Of a stretch of 64,000 bases of DNA, positions 56,065 to 64,000 are shown piece by piece. This DNA is from Mesotaenium endlicherianum (Eukaryota; Streptophyta; Zygnematophyceae; Zygnematales; Mesotaeniaceae): NCBI GenBank assembly GCA_009602735.1, contig WELA01007148.1, positions 21,538-85,537 of the forward strand, given 5' to 3'. The position numbers and the translations under genes were made by a program. Numbering within the stretch: the first letter of the stretch is position 1; every line of letters starts with the position of its first letter. The notes beneath the pieces were generated by a model that did no database searches, had not been told where the DNA came from, and worked only from the letters and a program-made list of their open reading frames with translations.

Positions 56065-56354
56065 GGCAGACGAAGCTCGCGAAGAAGAAGGCTATTAGCC
56101 TTCTATTTGGTTTGTTTTCTTCATCGAAACCAAAATTAGCACCGTACGATAATGTGAATAACTTGTACGCGTTTTGTTGCTTTTACCTGTAGATTAAATT
56201 GTGGACACTTGGCGATATAGCCCCTTGTCTAAGACTAATTTTGATAAAAACAGATGAGTATTAAGAAAGATACAGAGGTCGCAAGGGGAGCAAGTAGATG
56301 CATCAGAATCTGTGCCTTGCATTATATTTGATGCTTCGGGCCATCTAGTGTTAA

Positions 56355-57290
56355 CACTACGCCCCTTCCGTGGCTGCCACCCCCCAAGGGGATTACAATA
56401 TTAGACTCATTGGCGGGGGTCTCATCTACAGTTGCTGGTCTCCTACAGAGTGGACACCGTATTGCATACTACTATTTCTGCGACGTAGACCCTGTGGCAC
56501 AGCTTGCGAGTCAAACAGACCTGGCTGCTTCACACCTTGCCTTCCCCACATCGCTTCCAATATCAGCATCTCACACAACTCATTCCGCGTTCCTCAAGAT
56601 ATTTGTCTCCTCCAGCAAGACCACTTGCATGCCATAAGTCTCGTCCATCTTGTCGTCTACAGCTGGGAGTGTCAGGGTCATTCTCAAGTTGGTAGTGGCA
56701 AGGGGTTTGCTGATCACCGTTCCCAAATACTTTTTGAGCTTATTCGTGTCTTAGGTCTCCTCCAGACCTCCTAGCCCTCTTCGCCTGCCTACCTGCTCAA
56801 AAACGTTAACGTCGCGGATGACGATCGCGCTCACATCCGTGCTGACTTCCTCACCATCACCTCCATTTTGGGGCCCGGCGTTACCCTCGACATTGCGGCT
56901 GTTGGGTCTCACGCCCACCGTTCGCGGGTGTTCTCGCAAAACCTTGTGCCTCACACTACACTTGAGCCTATCATTCACCACATTCATTCGCATCCCCCTC
57001 GTATCCTCGTTACCTCCATCCTGGCTCCCCATTGTTTCCTCATGGAAGTCAGTCGTCCGAACCATTCTTCTCTCTGTCCAGTCAGCTTCCCCGGTCACCC
57101 CCTGGCCGCTTTTCCCACTCTCGTCAGCCGTTTCCACTCTTTTGCATTCCGTCACTATGGGCCTGGCATGCTGTTTGATTCCCACACTCTCCGTTATGTT
57201 GAGCCTTTCGCGTCCAAACGCAAGCTCATTCTCGGTCTTATTCCCCGCGCCACTGCCTCTCCCTCCCGAAACAAGTGGCAAAAGGAAGGA
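56355..57290 (+). pseudogene. C5-cytosine methyltransferase-like relic in element C
   Basis: Seen in order: a SAM-binding-like start GGVSSTVAGLLQSGHRI then FCDVDPVAQ (about 56416-56502); a catalytic-loop motif WECQGHSQVGSGKGFADHRS (56664-56725), where C5 methyltransferases have PCQ...S.G...G..D.R; LGPGVTLDIAAVGSHAHRSR (about 56865-56925), like the LDA..FG..HR.R motif VIII-type block; and PGMLFDSHTLRYVEPFASKR then LILGL (about 57160-57245), like the end motifs with R(E)..G(F/Y). Family knowledge says these enzymes methylate cytosine in DNA, and retrotransposon-borne ones are known in algae. Here Glu replaces the usual Pro before the catalytic Cys. Broken. Confidence 0.68.
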
Positions 57291-57309
57291 GGGGTTCTCG
57301 GCCCTATAG

Positions 57310-57560
57310 GAGGAAATAAGGGGAGTACGAACGCATGGTTACGTTTGAGGATGGCGATTATGTCTATCTGCATCGCGAAATGCGAGATACCCTTGACTTT
57401 TGTGCTGGTCTTGCGTATGCGTACGGTCAGTGGGGTACTTACGCTCGAGGGTTCGGATGGTCGCACTGTTCGCAAAAACATGAAGAATAATGCCCCCTGC
57501 CACTTGCCTAATATCGTTAACAAAGTTAGATTCGTTGCGTGCCACCATACCCGCTAACCA
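57310..57560 (+). pseudogene. Integrase C-terminal-like piece of element C
   Basis: DYVYLHREMRDTLDFCAG, followed by SGVLTLEGSDGRTVRKNMKN and NAPCHLPNI. This matches the tail of integrases in green-algal gypsy-like elements, where a D-Y-V-Y-L...TLD...G.L.L.G..GR.V..H..N.APCHLP pattern is common (family recollection, not a search). The catalytic core is absent upstream. Broken. Confidence 0.5.
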
Positions 57561-57562
57561 CC

Positions 57563-57722
57563 CCTGTCAAGGGTGTGGTTTGAGTTGTTGCCCCGCTTCT
57601 ACGCTGTTGTGCAATTTTTGCAATGCTGGGTGGCACTTGACTTGTTTGTCTCCACCTTTGCCTAAAGTTCCTGAAGGTGATTGGTTGCGCCCTTCGTGCA
57701 GACCACCACCTCTAGCCTAGGA
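57563..57722 (+). pseudogene. PHD finger of element C
   Basis: CQGCGLSCCPASTLLCNFCN then AGWHLTCLSPPLPKVPEGDW and LRPSC has the PHD spacing C..C...LLC..C..GWH..CL.PPL..VPEG.W. PHD fingers read histone tails. The position at the end of pol parallels chromodomains in chromoviruses. Confidence 0.75.
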
Positions 57723-58169
57723 CTCCCTCATTACTTTCTCCCCTTTTTGTCCTTCCGCTTTGGATTTTTGTATGCAATTCCATGTTTGTTCTTTTTGCCT
57801 ATTCGTTGTCGCAGATCACCCTCCCCTTTCATGGTGGCTGAAGTCCCTGCTCCACGATTTGCGGAGTCTCTCGCCTCAGGTGCTGACGCCCGCCATCGCT
57901 GACGCTCTTCGTGGGAGTTTTTTGGAGCGTACGCGCGTGCCTTTTGTGGGCCCGTAGTTGGTAGTCGGCAGCGTCGTCCCACCTCTTCTCCGTTTTGGAT
58001 TCGTATCCGGTGTCCGTTTGCCACGTCTATCACCGAGAGTATCTCTCGCCAGGGTTCTCCTTCCCCGACTCTCCAGAGACCGTCCACAATTTTGTTGATC
58101 CTGATGATCACATTTTAGCTCCTCCGCTTTCAGCTGCGCTCACGGTCCCTCGCCCGCAGCTGGAGGGTG
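57723..58169 (+). other. Element C, end of the coding region, unrecognised
   Basis: Short coding-like stretches with landmarks SQVLTPAIADALRGSFLERT and SPDSPETVHNFVDPDDHI; no known domain seen. Confidence 0.35.
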
Positions 58170-58443
58170 GGTTTTCATAGCTCATTTTTGCTCTAGCCAA
58201 TAGCTGTCTTTTTGCCCAATAGTGCCCAGTTGAGTTCCTCGTATTCTTTTTTCTTTTGCAGCTAATGAGCTGTGGCTTTTCCTCCTAATAGGGGGGGTTC
58301 TACCCACAGCACATAGGTTAGTCGCTTGAGTTTCAAGTCCAGGGAGTAGTCCTTCCCTAGTAGTTGTCACCCGCTGTTAGGGTCCTTTTGTCCCTCAGTA
58401 GTATCGATGCCTAGCGTCTGCCGACAGTACCAGTTGCGATAGT
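58170..58443 (+). repeat. Element C 3' tail, copy 1
   Basis: Noncoding tail that ends next to the 3' LTR. It is repeated with small changes at 59317-59590, beyond the LTR, including CACCCGCTRTTAGGGTCC and CTAATAGGGGGGG. Confidence 0.75.
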
Positions 58444-59314
58444 TGTCATGCCCGTCCTTGTTGAGTCTCTTTGGTGTCTGGTAGTAGCACATACGGGTGG
58501 AGGGCCAATGACAGGACTAGTGGTTAGTCGGGTTAGGGCGGTAGGTGAGGATGGTCTAGTCTGTGGGCAATAGTGGTGAACACTAGGATCCATGATCTGC
58601 TCAGGACGATCTGCTGTTGAGCAGCTGTGAGGCTCCCTCCAGATCACGTGCATACTTCTTCCCTCCATGTGTGGCGTTGTTGCCCCACGCGTGGAGGTCG
58701 ACCCTCAGGTTCGCTCGCTTGAAAGGTCGGCGCGGGTGCTTAGTGGAATCCCCTACTGTCAATAGCTAGGTTGTCACGTACCGTAGGCAATCCCGACGGG
58801 TATGCCCCCGAGATTGCTAGGGAATAGGGAGGGTAAGGGATAAAAGGGGTGTCACGTCACTTGGGGATAGGTTGCACACGTTTGGTCGACCTTTGGTGGA
58901 TTTTCTTTGTATTTTTATATATTTGGATTTGTGTGAGTAGTAACGCGATGACACGTCAATTGGTGTAGTTGGACTTTCGTATTGTTCGATAGTGTTTGGG
59001 CATAGGAGAGGGCATGCTACTTAGGCCGCGAGCTAACACCATCATGGTGTTAGCTTTGTATTGTTCGTTTCTATGAGTGAGATGATTCTTTGCCTTGTGA
59101 TGTGTTTAAATGCTCATGACGTGTGATAATGCACTATCGCTTTCCTCACTTCTATGTGTAGGTTGCTCGTAATGCATGCCACAACTCACATTTAGTCGCG
59201 AACACGACATTCTTCCTCGCAGCCATAACATAGCTTTCCAGTAGTAGTTTTGCTCGTCACAATAGGTTTGGTTGCTCTTACCTTAGGCGTTTTCACCTCG
59301 CCCTAGCTTGTTCA
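58444..59314 (+). repeat. Family C 3' LTR
   Basis: Starts TGTCATGCCCGTCC and ends CTTGTTCA. Covers the two 5' LTR blocks plus about 320 bp (58758-59080) that the 5' copy lacks. That segment holds a TATA-like GGGATAAAAGG (about 58836-58846) and a perfect 11-bp-arm hairpin at 59031-59055. Confidence 0.8.
59031..59055. promoter_or_regulatory. Perfect hairpin in the C LTR
   Basis: AGCTAACACCA, loop TCA, then TGGTGTTAGCT: an 11-bp-arm palindrome near the middle of the LTR, about 190 bp after the TATA-like site. It could be a protein-binding site or an RNA hairpin in the transcript. Confidence 0.45.
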
Positions 59315-59316
59315 CT

Positions 59317-59590
59317 GGTTTTCATAGCTCATTTCTGCAGTAGCCAGTAGCTGCCCATTTGCCCAGTAGTGCCCAGTTCAATTACGGTTATTCTTTTCCC
59401 TTTTGCAGCTAATAAGCTGTGGACTTTTCCCCCTAATAGGGGGGGGTTTTACCCACAGCACATAGGTCAGTCGCTTGAATTCCTAATCCAAGAAGTAGTT
59501 CCTCCCTAGTAGTTGTCACCCGCTATTAGGGTCCTTTTGTCCCTCAGTAGTATCGATGTCTATCGTCTGCCAACAATGCCAGTTGCGACA
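59317..59590 (+). repeat. Element C 3' tail, copy 2
   Basis: Second copy of 58170-58443, lying just after the LTR. A tail-LTR-tail order suggests a former tandem element or unequal recombination. Confidence 0.7.
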
Positions 59591-59871
59591 TTGGTTCCCT
59601 TACTGAAGCCGAGATTGTAGAAGCTTGGGAAGCAGAGAAGGAAGCGGCTACACTGTTAGCAATAACAGTCCAGCAAGCTAATGAAGAGCGTATTAGAGAG
59701 GAAGCTCAACGTGTAGCTAAGGCAGAGGAGGATGCAACGTTGAGGAAGACGTTTGGCTGAGAAAGGAACTGTGGAGGAAGAAATGACACAAGTCCAATCT
59801 TTGAAACAACCCTTTTGCTGTATCCAATACTGTGCCAATTGCACTTGTTCAGAAGCACCTGAGCGAAAGAA
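59591..59871 (+). pseudogene. gag: Ancient family B-like gag fragment
   Basis: AEIVEAWEAEKEAATLLAIT then QQANEERIREEAQRVAKAEE resembles the Ala/Glu helical part of B gag (AAEERARLEAEQVAKAAED). Very decayed. Confidence 0.4.
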
Positions 59872-60220
59872 GGTAGGCGGTGCTATCGTATTTGCCGTCA
59901 ATAAAGTCATTTCATGTACATATGCTAGATTCGTTATTGATTTTGGCATATGGAATAAGACCAACTCTCTGGACGTACTACTGAGAGAATATTTGTATGT
60001 AAGCTTATAAGCTTTTACACAAACTGCTCACTAATTGTGCTTATACATGAATTTACTAATTGCATGGTTGATGCATGTACTCACATTTGACTTGTGAGAA
60101 TTGCATGCGCTGTCTTTTGCTGTTTAATATGTAAACCAAAAGACACCATGAAGACTACTTGCTGATATGAAGATCTTAATTCATTAGTTAATTTTTTATT
60201 GTTAAGTTGACTGACTTTCA
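59872..60220 (+). repeat. Ancient family B LTR, 3' half
   Basis: GGTAGGCGGTGCTATCG, CATTTCATGTACATATGCTAG and GATATGAAGATCTT lie in the same order as in B LTRs, but with many differences. It ends GACTTTCA at 60220. Much older than B1 or B2. Confidence 0.65.
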
Positions 60221-60329
60221 CCGTTTGAGGAGTTATAGTTTGAGCTAACATATTACTAAAGAAAATCGGTGAATAAGTTTTGCCAAGGTCTGCAATTTAT
60301 TGACGTAGCTACTACAAAAGAATGAGATT

Positions 60330-60700
60330 TATGGAAGAGGTGCAGCAGAGCAGAGTACGTTTGTCAAGTTGAAGCTGTTGATGAGTACAGCTCCGGTCAT
60401 AGCGCTGCTTGGGCTAGATGTGCCGTTTGTTTTATCACGATCGCTTCAGATTTCCCTGTTGGAGCCATGTTGATGCAATGGGTTGCACCACTCAGCCTAC
60501 GAGAGTAGGAAGTTGATCAAGCCAAGCATAGTTATTGCATTCATGAGCGAGAGGGGCTTGCGATAGTATACCTCTCAAGATCTGGAGATGCTATGTAGAG
60601 GGGCGATCGATGACAATTTATACGAATTACAGGGTCTTGACATGTTTTTTGAAGTAGCTGCAGAAATGAGCAAAAGGTAGGTCTGTAAGTCGCATTTTGC
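60330..60700 (+). pseudogene. pol: Ancient gypsy RT/RNase H relic
   Basis: Scattered phrases such as LMSTAPVIALLGLDVPFVLS and LHHSAYESRKL follow the gypsy RNase H start (TAPVL..PD...PF, then YESRKL). Heavily decayed, orientation plus. Part of the same old layer as 59591-60220. Confidence 0.55.
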
Positions 60701-62885
60701 TCTTGACGCAACGAGCACATGGCACTAGCTAGCCCCCTCAAGCTCCTTTAAAGTTGAGAGTGGCTTTGTGGATAGTGAGGTATGTTAGAATGCACATGGT
60801 CCTTAATGGTCATCTCATGCCTCTTGACTCTATCAAGTCGACATCAGGTTTGTTTGCAAAATTTTCACACTTGAGCATGAATCAGGGTTGGTACGTCTAT
60901 ATTATGATAGACTATAGTCTCCTCGTAAACTTTGACAACTGCAATTGCAATTGCCAACTTTTTCCTAAACGTTTACATGGATTTTCCAATCATGAACGGA
61001 TGTATCCAAGGCCTTGTCCTTACCACTACCATGACTAGCTTCTTAAGATTGTTACATTCGACTTGAGGCTTGAGCACATGCTCAAATTCCAAATACTTAT
61101 TCTTGGAACCATGTAACTTGATCATAGAATCTCAGAAAGGTTAATGTGCCAATGGAGCTTGCATGCGATCCATCATGAGCCAAGGTTGGCCAATTGATCT
61201 GAATATGGTCGCCTTGCTAAGCAAATCACCTGCAACAGATGTTGAAATGACCTTGTGGATCTAGTACTTTCACCCTATGGGGGTACACTTTCTTGAGACA
61301 TTCACTTGTAAGTACGGTTTTGCTAACAATGTAAAATTTCCTCCACTTCTCCGCACAAGATCACACACTTACTAAGTATGCAAGGGTCACAATAGAGACC
61401 TGGATTACGCATAAGACGTGCAAGTTTTCCTTAAGAACCTTAACCCATTGCCGAAGGTATTTTACATTAGTAGTTCCTATCATTGTTATGAAGATAAATT
61501 CACCGAGGGTTGGATGAATTACGCACCAAGGAACGTGAATTGAATTTCGAATGTCGTGAGACAAGTTAGTTCCACCCTACTGATGAACAAATGTTGCATT
61601 AGTAACACAATTTAGTATGGGAGAAACCGGACTCCCCCGCTACGGCGGCTCCAAATTGGTCTTCATTTACTACTGGTAGGTAGTGGATAAGTTACAACAT
61701 ATCATCCAACTTTTGGGTCTTTCCTCCGCAATTTTTCCACTATTATAAGCTGCCAGGATCAAAAGTTTGCATCTTCTCTCAAAACTTGGTTTACTATTAC
61801 AAGCTTTGTGAGAGTTCGGTGTGTATTGTATAGTTTGTTGTGCCATCATTTTGAAGCATAGTTCAACGGTAGGAGCTTGGTGTGTGTGCTTGACGCTTGA
61901 AGCCAATTATAATCACAGTGTTAAAAATAATTTGCTTTACCGAAGTTGAAATACTATGCAATCAGAGTTGAGCTAGGAGTGGGGTCTGGCCAAGGGTATG
62001 TTCTAGCCAAATGTTACTTTGGTTGAGTGATAAGCACTAAGTGAACCTCGACCTAGATGTCAAGTTCACTTGGTAGTCGGCGGCAGAGGTTTTGTAGAAA
62101 CCGGGCTCATGTCACTTATGTGGTGGTAACTTGGCTAGTATGTACTCCTATATACCATCTTAAGCACAATCATTTGTGATACACAAACTCATTGAAAACA
62201 TAATTATGAAAATGATTATAGTGAATGATGGATGAGAATTAATATAATGAATGATATGGGTACATATGAGAGCCAAGAGACATTTGACCTAGAAAGACGT
62301 GCTACATCAACTACATAACTACCTACCAGCCATAACTACAAAATATTTAATTCCTCTTTAGTATCTGCTACAACGAAGTGGACTATAGTGAGGTATAATG
62401 ACAATGGCTATTGCATGAAACATTAGCATTCGTAATGCTGAATACAATAAATATAATGATCACTATAGGCATATCTATTAGTGCAACATCCTCTAACAAA
62501 AATCTTAGATCACGCGCTAACGCACTTACGGCTAACACAATCCTCTATCTAGAAAATACTAATCTCGAATAGTGAGGCTTGCATATTTGACTTGGAGAAA
62601 ATTGAACTTAGTGCTCTGTCTTCACCGTAGCCTCATTGACCATTCCTGAGAAATACAGAGGAATGCAATTCATCGAAGAAAGCACGCTGAATGTGGAGTG
62701 AGAACCAAATACAACGTGTAAGCAACCAAACAGCTGATTGATTTGTGACAACGAGCAAGAGTAAGAATTTTAACAAGATAAGTGCACAAATAAGTGAAAA
62801 GCTGCGAGTGAGCCCATGTGCTCGTCATCCTCGAGGCTTGCTTAAGAATGACAATTTTCATGCAACCCACCTCTCATTCAATACA

Positions 62886-62887
<2 letters not shown>
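60701..62887. other. AT-rich stretch with no recognised gene
   Basis: I find no coding region I can support, no terminal repeats and no RNA gene. The short open frames here lack family motifs and carry no good start or splice context. Confidence 0.4.
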
Positions 62888-62941
<54 letters not shown>

Positions 62942-62962
62942 TTTTTTTTTGGGGGGGGGGGG
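62888..62962. repeat. Simple-sequence block: (GA)n, poly-T, poly-G
   Basis: About 23 GA units, then about 17 T, then about 12 G, directly abutting. It separates the AT-rich repeat field from the GC-richer right end. Long homopolymers also make assembly errors likely here. Confidence 0.9.
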
Positions 62963-63260
62963 CCCACGTTGGTGAAGTGCCAGCTGTTGCGCCTCAAAGA
63001 GCGTCAGCCCAGGCGGGAAGCCCCGAGTGCTTTGTTGAGGCATGCTGCTCGTGGCAGGCCCCCCCGATGATCGCCTGTTGCCACGTGTCGTCCACAGAGC
63101 CTCCATCTGCTGCAACTGCAGAAATATCGGAGCCAGCGAGGGCGTGTATAAGCAAGGCGACAAGTCCGCAAACAGCCAAGAGGGCACAGAGACAAGAATA
63201 TCCGGGGGCGTGGGCTGGTGCGAGTGCTCAGAAAGGCGATTTGAATCAAAATCGTCATAC
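62963..63260 (-). CDS. Possible exon of the right-edge host gene
   Basis: The minus strand encodes LQQMEALWTTRGNRRSSGGP then STRGFPPGLTLFEAQQLALH, after a splice-acceptor-like TTTCTGCAG near 63118. No family is recognised. The call rests on reading quality and the neighbouring exon-like stretches; a chance frame is possible. Confidence 0.25.
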
Positions 63261-63265
63261 CTTTC

Positions 63266-63430
63266 CGATCCACGGGGTTAAGTCTTGTGGTTTGACAAGC
63301 ACATGGCCCTCCTTGTGGAAGAAAGGGCAAGCCGCAAGGGGGTGGGTGTCAATGATCCCCAATCTCAAGCAAAGCGGGCACAAAAATGCACGCACATGTA
63401 TGAGCAATATATCAAGGTTCACGTCCGTGG
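63266..63430 (-). CDS. Possible Cys-rich exon of the right-edge host gene
   Basis: The minus-strand reading VRAFLCPLCLRLGIIDTHPL then AACPFFHKEGHVLVKPQDLT has C..C and C...H pairs that could bind zinc. It ends at AAAG|GTATGA, a good splice donor (about 63265). No known family assigned. Confidence 0.35.
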
Positions 63431-63619
63431 GCGACGAAGTAAGACAGAATTGGCCTCTGTAACATGCACGGAAAAGATATGCCAGGCAGTTGAAGCCAGA
63501 GGACAGAAGAGCACAGGAGTAAAGATCTGCTATAGGTTCCAGGTCAAAGAGAAACGAAGCAGGCTGGTGAGATCAATCAATGCAAAGTCCGGTGACATCG
63601 AGAACACCACTTGGCGACA

Positions 63620-64000
63620 TCACGACAATGGGCTCGCGCTTTCGGGAGTTGCCTCAGCAGGGTTGAAGCCGTCGAGGTCGATGCCCTCCAGAACACCACG
63701 GGAGTCAAACAGGGGCTGGCTATCGTGGCCATCCAGCCCCAAGGCGCCGCCCCCCACTTCCATGCAGGCGCCGCTCTGCAAGTCCGTCAAATCCCCCCCT
63801 TTCGCCAGACCTGGGGCCTGCTGCTGCTGCTGCTGCTGGTGGTGGTGCTGTTGGTGCTGCTGCTGCTGCTGATGTTGGGGGTGGTGGTGATGGGACGTCC
63901 TCTGTATCTGCTGCTGCAGACTCATCTGGCTCTGCTGGGAGCAACGGGGGGCTTTGGGCGATGAGCCCTGCCCCTGCCCCTGCCCCTGCTGCTGCTGGGG
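63620..64000 (-). CDS. Gln/His-rich protein, partial host gene
   Basis: On the minus strand the frame is open from the window edge to a TGA at about 63620, so the gene continues beyond 64000. It begins with Gln/Gly repeats (PQQQQGQGQGQGSSPKAP). Then come SLQQQIQRTSHHHHPQHQQQ, a mixed poly-Q/poly-H tract, and a less biased end (CMEVGGGALGLDGHDSQP, RGVLEGIDLDGFNPAEATPE). Poly-Q/H tracts are common in transcription regulators; no DNA-binding domain is visible in this part. GC content is higher than in the repeat field. The function is unknown. The first exon or a middle exon are both possible. Confidence 0.5.
   Translation of the reverse strand, partial: PQQQQGQGQGQGSSPKAPRCSQQSQMSLQQQIQRTSHHHHPQHQQQQQHQQHHHQQQQQQQAPGLAKGGDLTDLQSGACMEVGGGALGLDGHDSQPLFDSRGVLEGIDLDGFNPAEATPESASPLS

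Larger units (their letters stand above)
53034..56350 (-). mobile_element. piggyBac-like DNA transposon
   Basis: 3317 bp flanked by TTAA on both sides (53030-53033 and 56351-56354), with perfect 13-bp terminal inverted repeats CACTAGATGGCCC. A subterminal inverted pair GATGCATCTACT lies at 53065-53076 and 56293-56304. It encodes one transposase on the minus strand. The target within element C is a TTAA. All this is diagnostic for piggyBac. It is nearly complete but carries a few inactivating changes. Confidence 0.95.
47048..59314 (+). mobile_element. Element C: LTR retroelement relic with methyltransferase
   Basis: Direct repeats 5390-5462 plus 47048-47530 and 58444-59314 act as LTRs. Between them are a gag with zinc knuckle, a protease-like part, a C5-methyltransferase relic and an integrase tail with PHD finger. 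I see no RT, RNase H or integrase core, so it is a deleted relative of a gypsy-like element. It is interrupted by solo LTR E2 and a piggyBac element. Much broken and the oldest layer in the stack. The full element includes 5390-5462 left of the hAT. Confidence 0.72.

Noticed and set aside
5390-59590. CRISPR array, bacterial operon or integron
   Set aside because: No short regularly spaced repeats with unique spacers, no ribosome-binding-site-linked gene runs, and all recognised genes are eukaryotic transposon types.
60754-61038. Possible small gene in the AT-rich stretch
   Set aside because: No recognisable domain, no conserved neighbour and no splice or start context. Random frames of this length are expected.
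63720-63944. Pro/Ala-rich minus-strand frame over the CAG tract
   Set aside because: Alternative frame of the same trinucleotide repeat; the Gln/His frame stays open to the window edge and has a less biased end.

Overview
The window looks like repeat-dominated nuclear DNA of a green-lineage eukaryote. A charophyte alga such as Chara is my best guess. This is inferred from chromodomain-bearing Ty3/gypsy elements primed by initiator-Met tRNA, a plant-type BED/DUF659 hAT transposase, a piggyBac element, and a gypsy-like relic carrying a cytosine methyltransferase and a PHD finger. I see no rRNA, canonical tRNA, CRISPR or bacterial operon. Apart from a probable host gene entering from the right edge (minus strand, poly-Q/poly-H), I cannot point to an ordinary host gene.

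Layout. 1-3838: 3' part of a Ty3/gypsy chromovirus (family A, copy A1, plus strand). 3839-5346: collapsed family B element whose LTR holds a second B solo LTR. 5390-5462 and 47048-47530: the two halves of one family C 5' LTR, split by a hAT-like DNA transposon with 15-bp terminal inverted repeats at 5463 and 47037. The hAT is about 41.6 kb because it has filled with retroelements: B1 (5888-15500, itself holding a solo LTR), A2 (17885-34976, holding D at 19186-23806 and B2 at 24622-33542), a B LTR fragment, A3 (35640-42496), inverted A LTR pieces (42497-43122) and solo LTR E1 (43891-44576). Between these lie hAT transposase exons, read on the minus strand. 47048-59314: element C, with gag, a protease-like part, a C5-methyltransferase relic, an integrase tail with PHD finger, and a 3' LTR; it is interrupted by solo LTR E2 and a piggyBac element (53034-56350, TTAA flanks). 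59317-60700: older gypsy relics. 60700-62887: AT-rich, nothing recognised. 62888-62962: (GA)n, poly-T, poly-G. 62963-64000: GC-richer, probable host gene.

The nesting gives a relative order: C is oldest, then the hAT, then A2 and A3, then D, B1 and B2, with solo B LTRs among the late events. Target-site duplications support most joins (ACTGC for B1, TATAC for B2, GGCGC and CTCCC for solo B LTRs, ATGGA/ATGAA for D, AGCAG for E1, TTAA for piggyBac). The items most worth a second look are the methyltransferase plus PHD module in element C, the extra sense-strand ORF between pol and the 3' LTR in both long B copies, and the hAT split over 41 kb. All LTR elements are treated as fossils.
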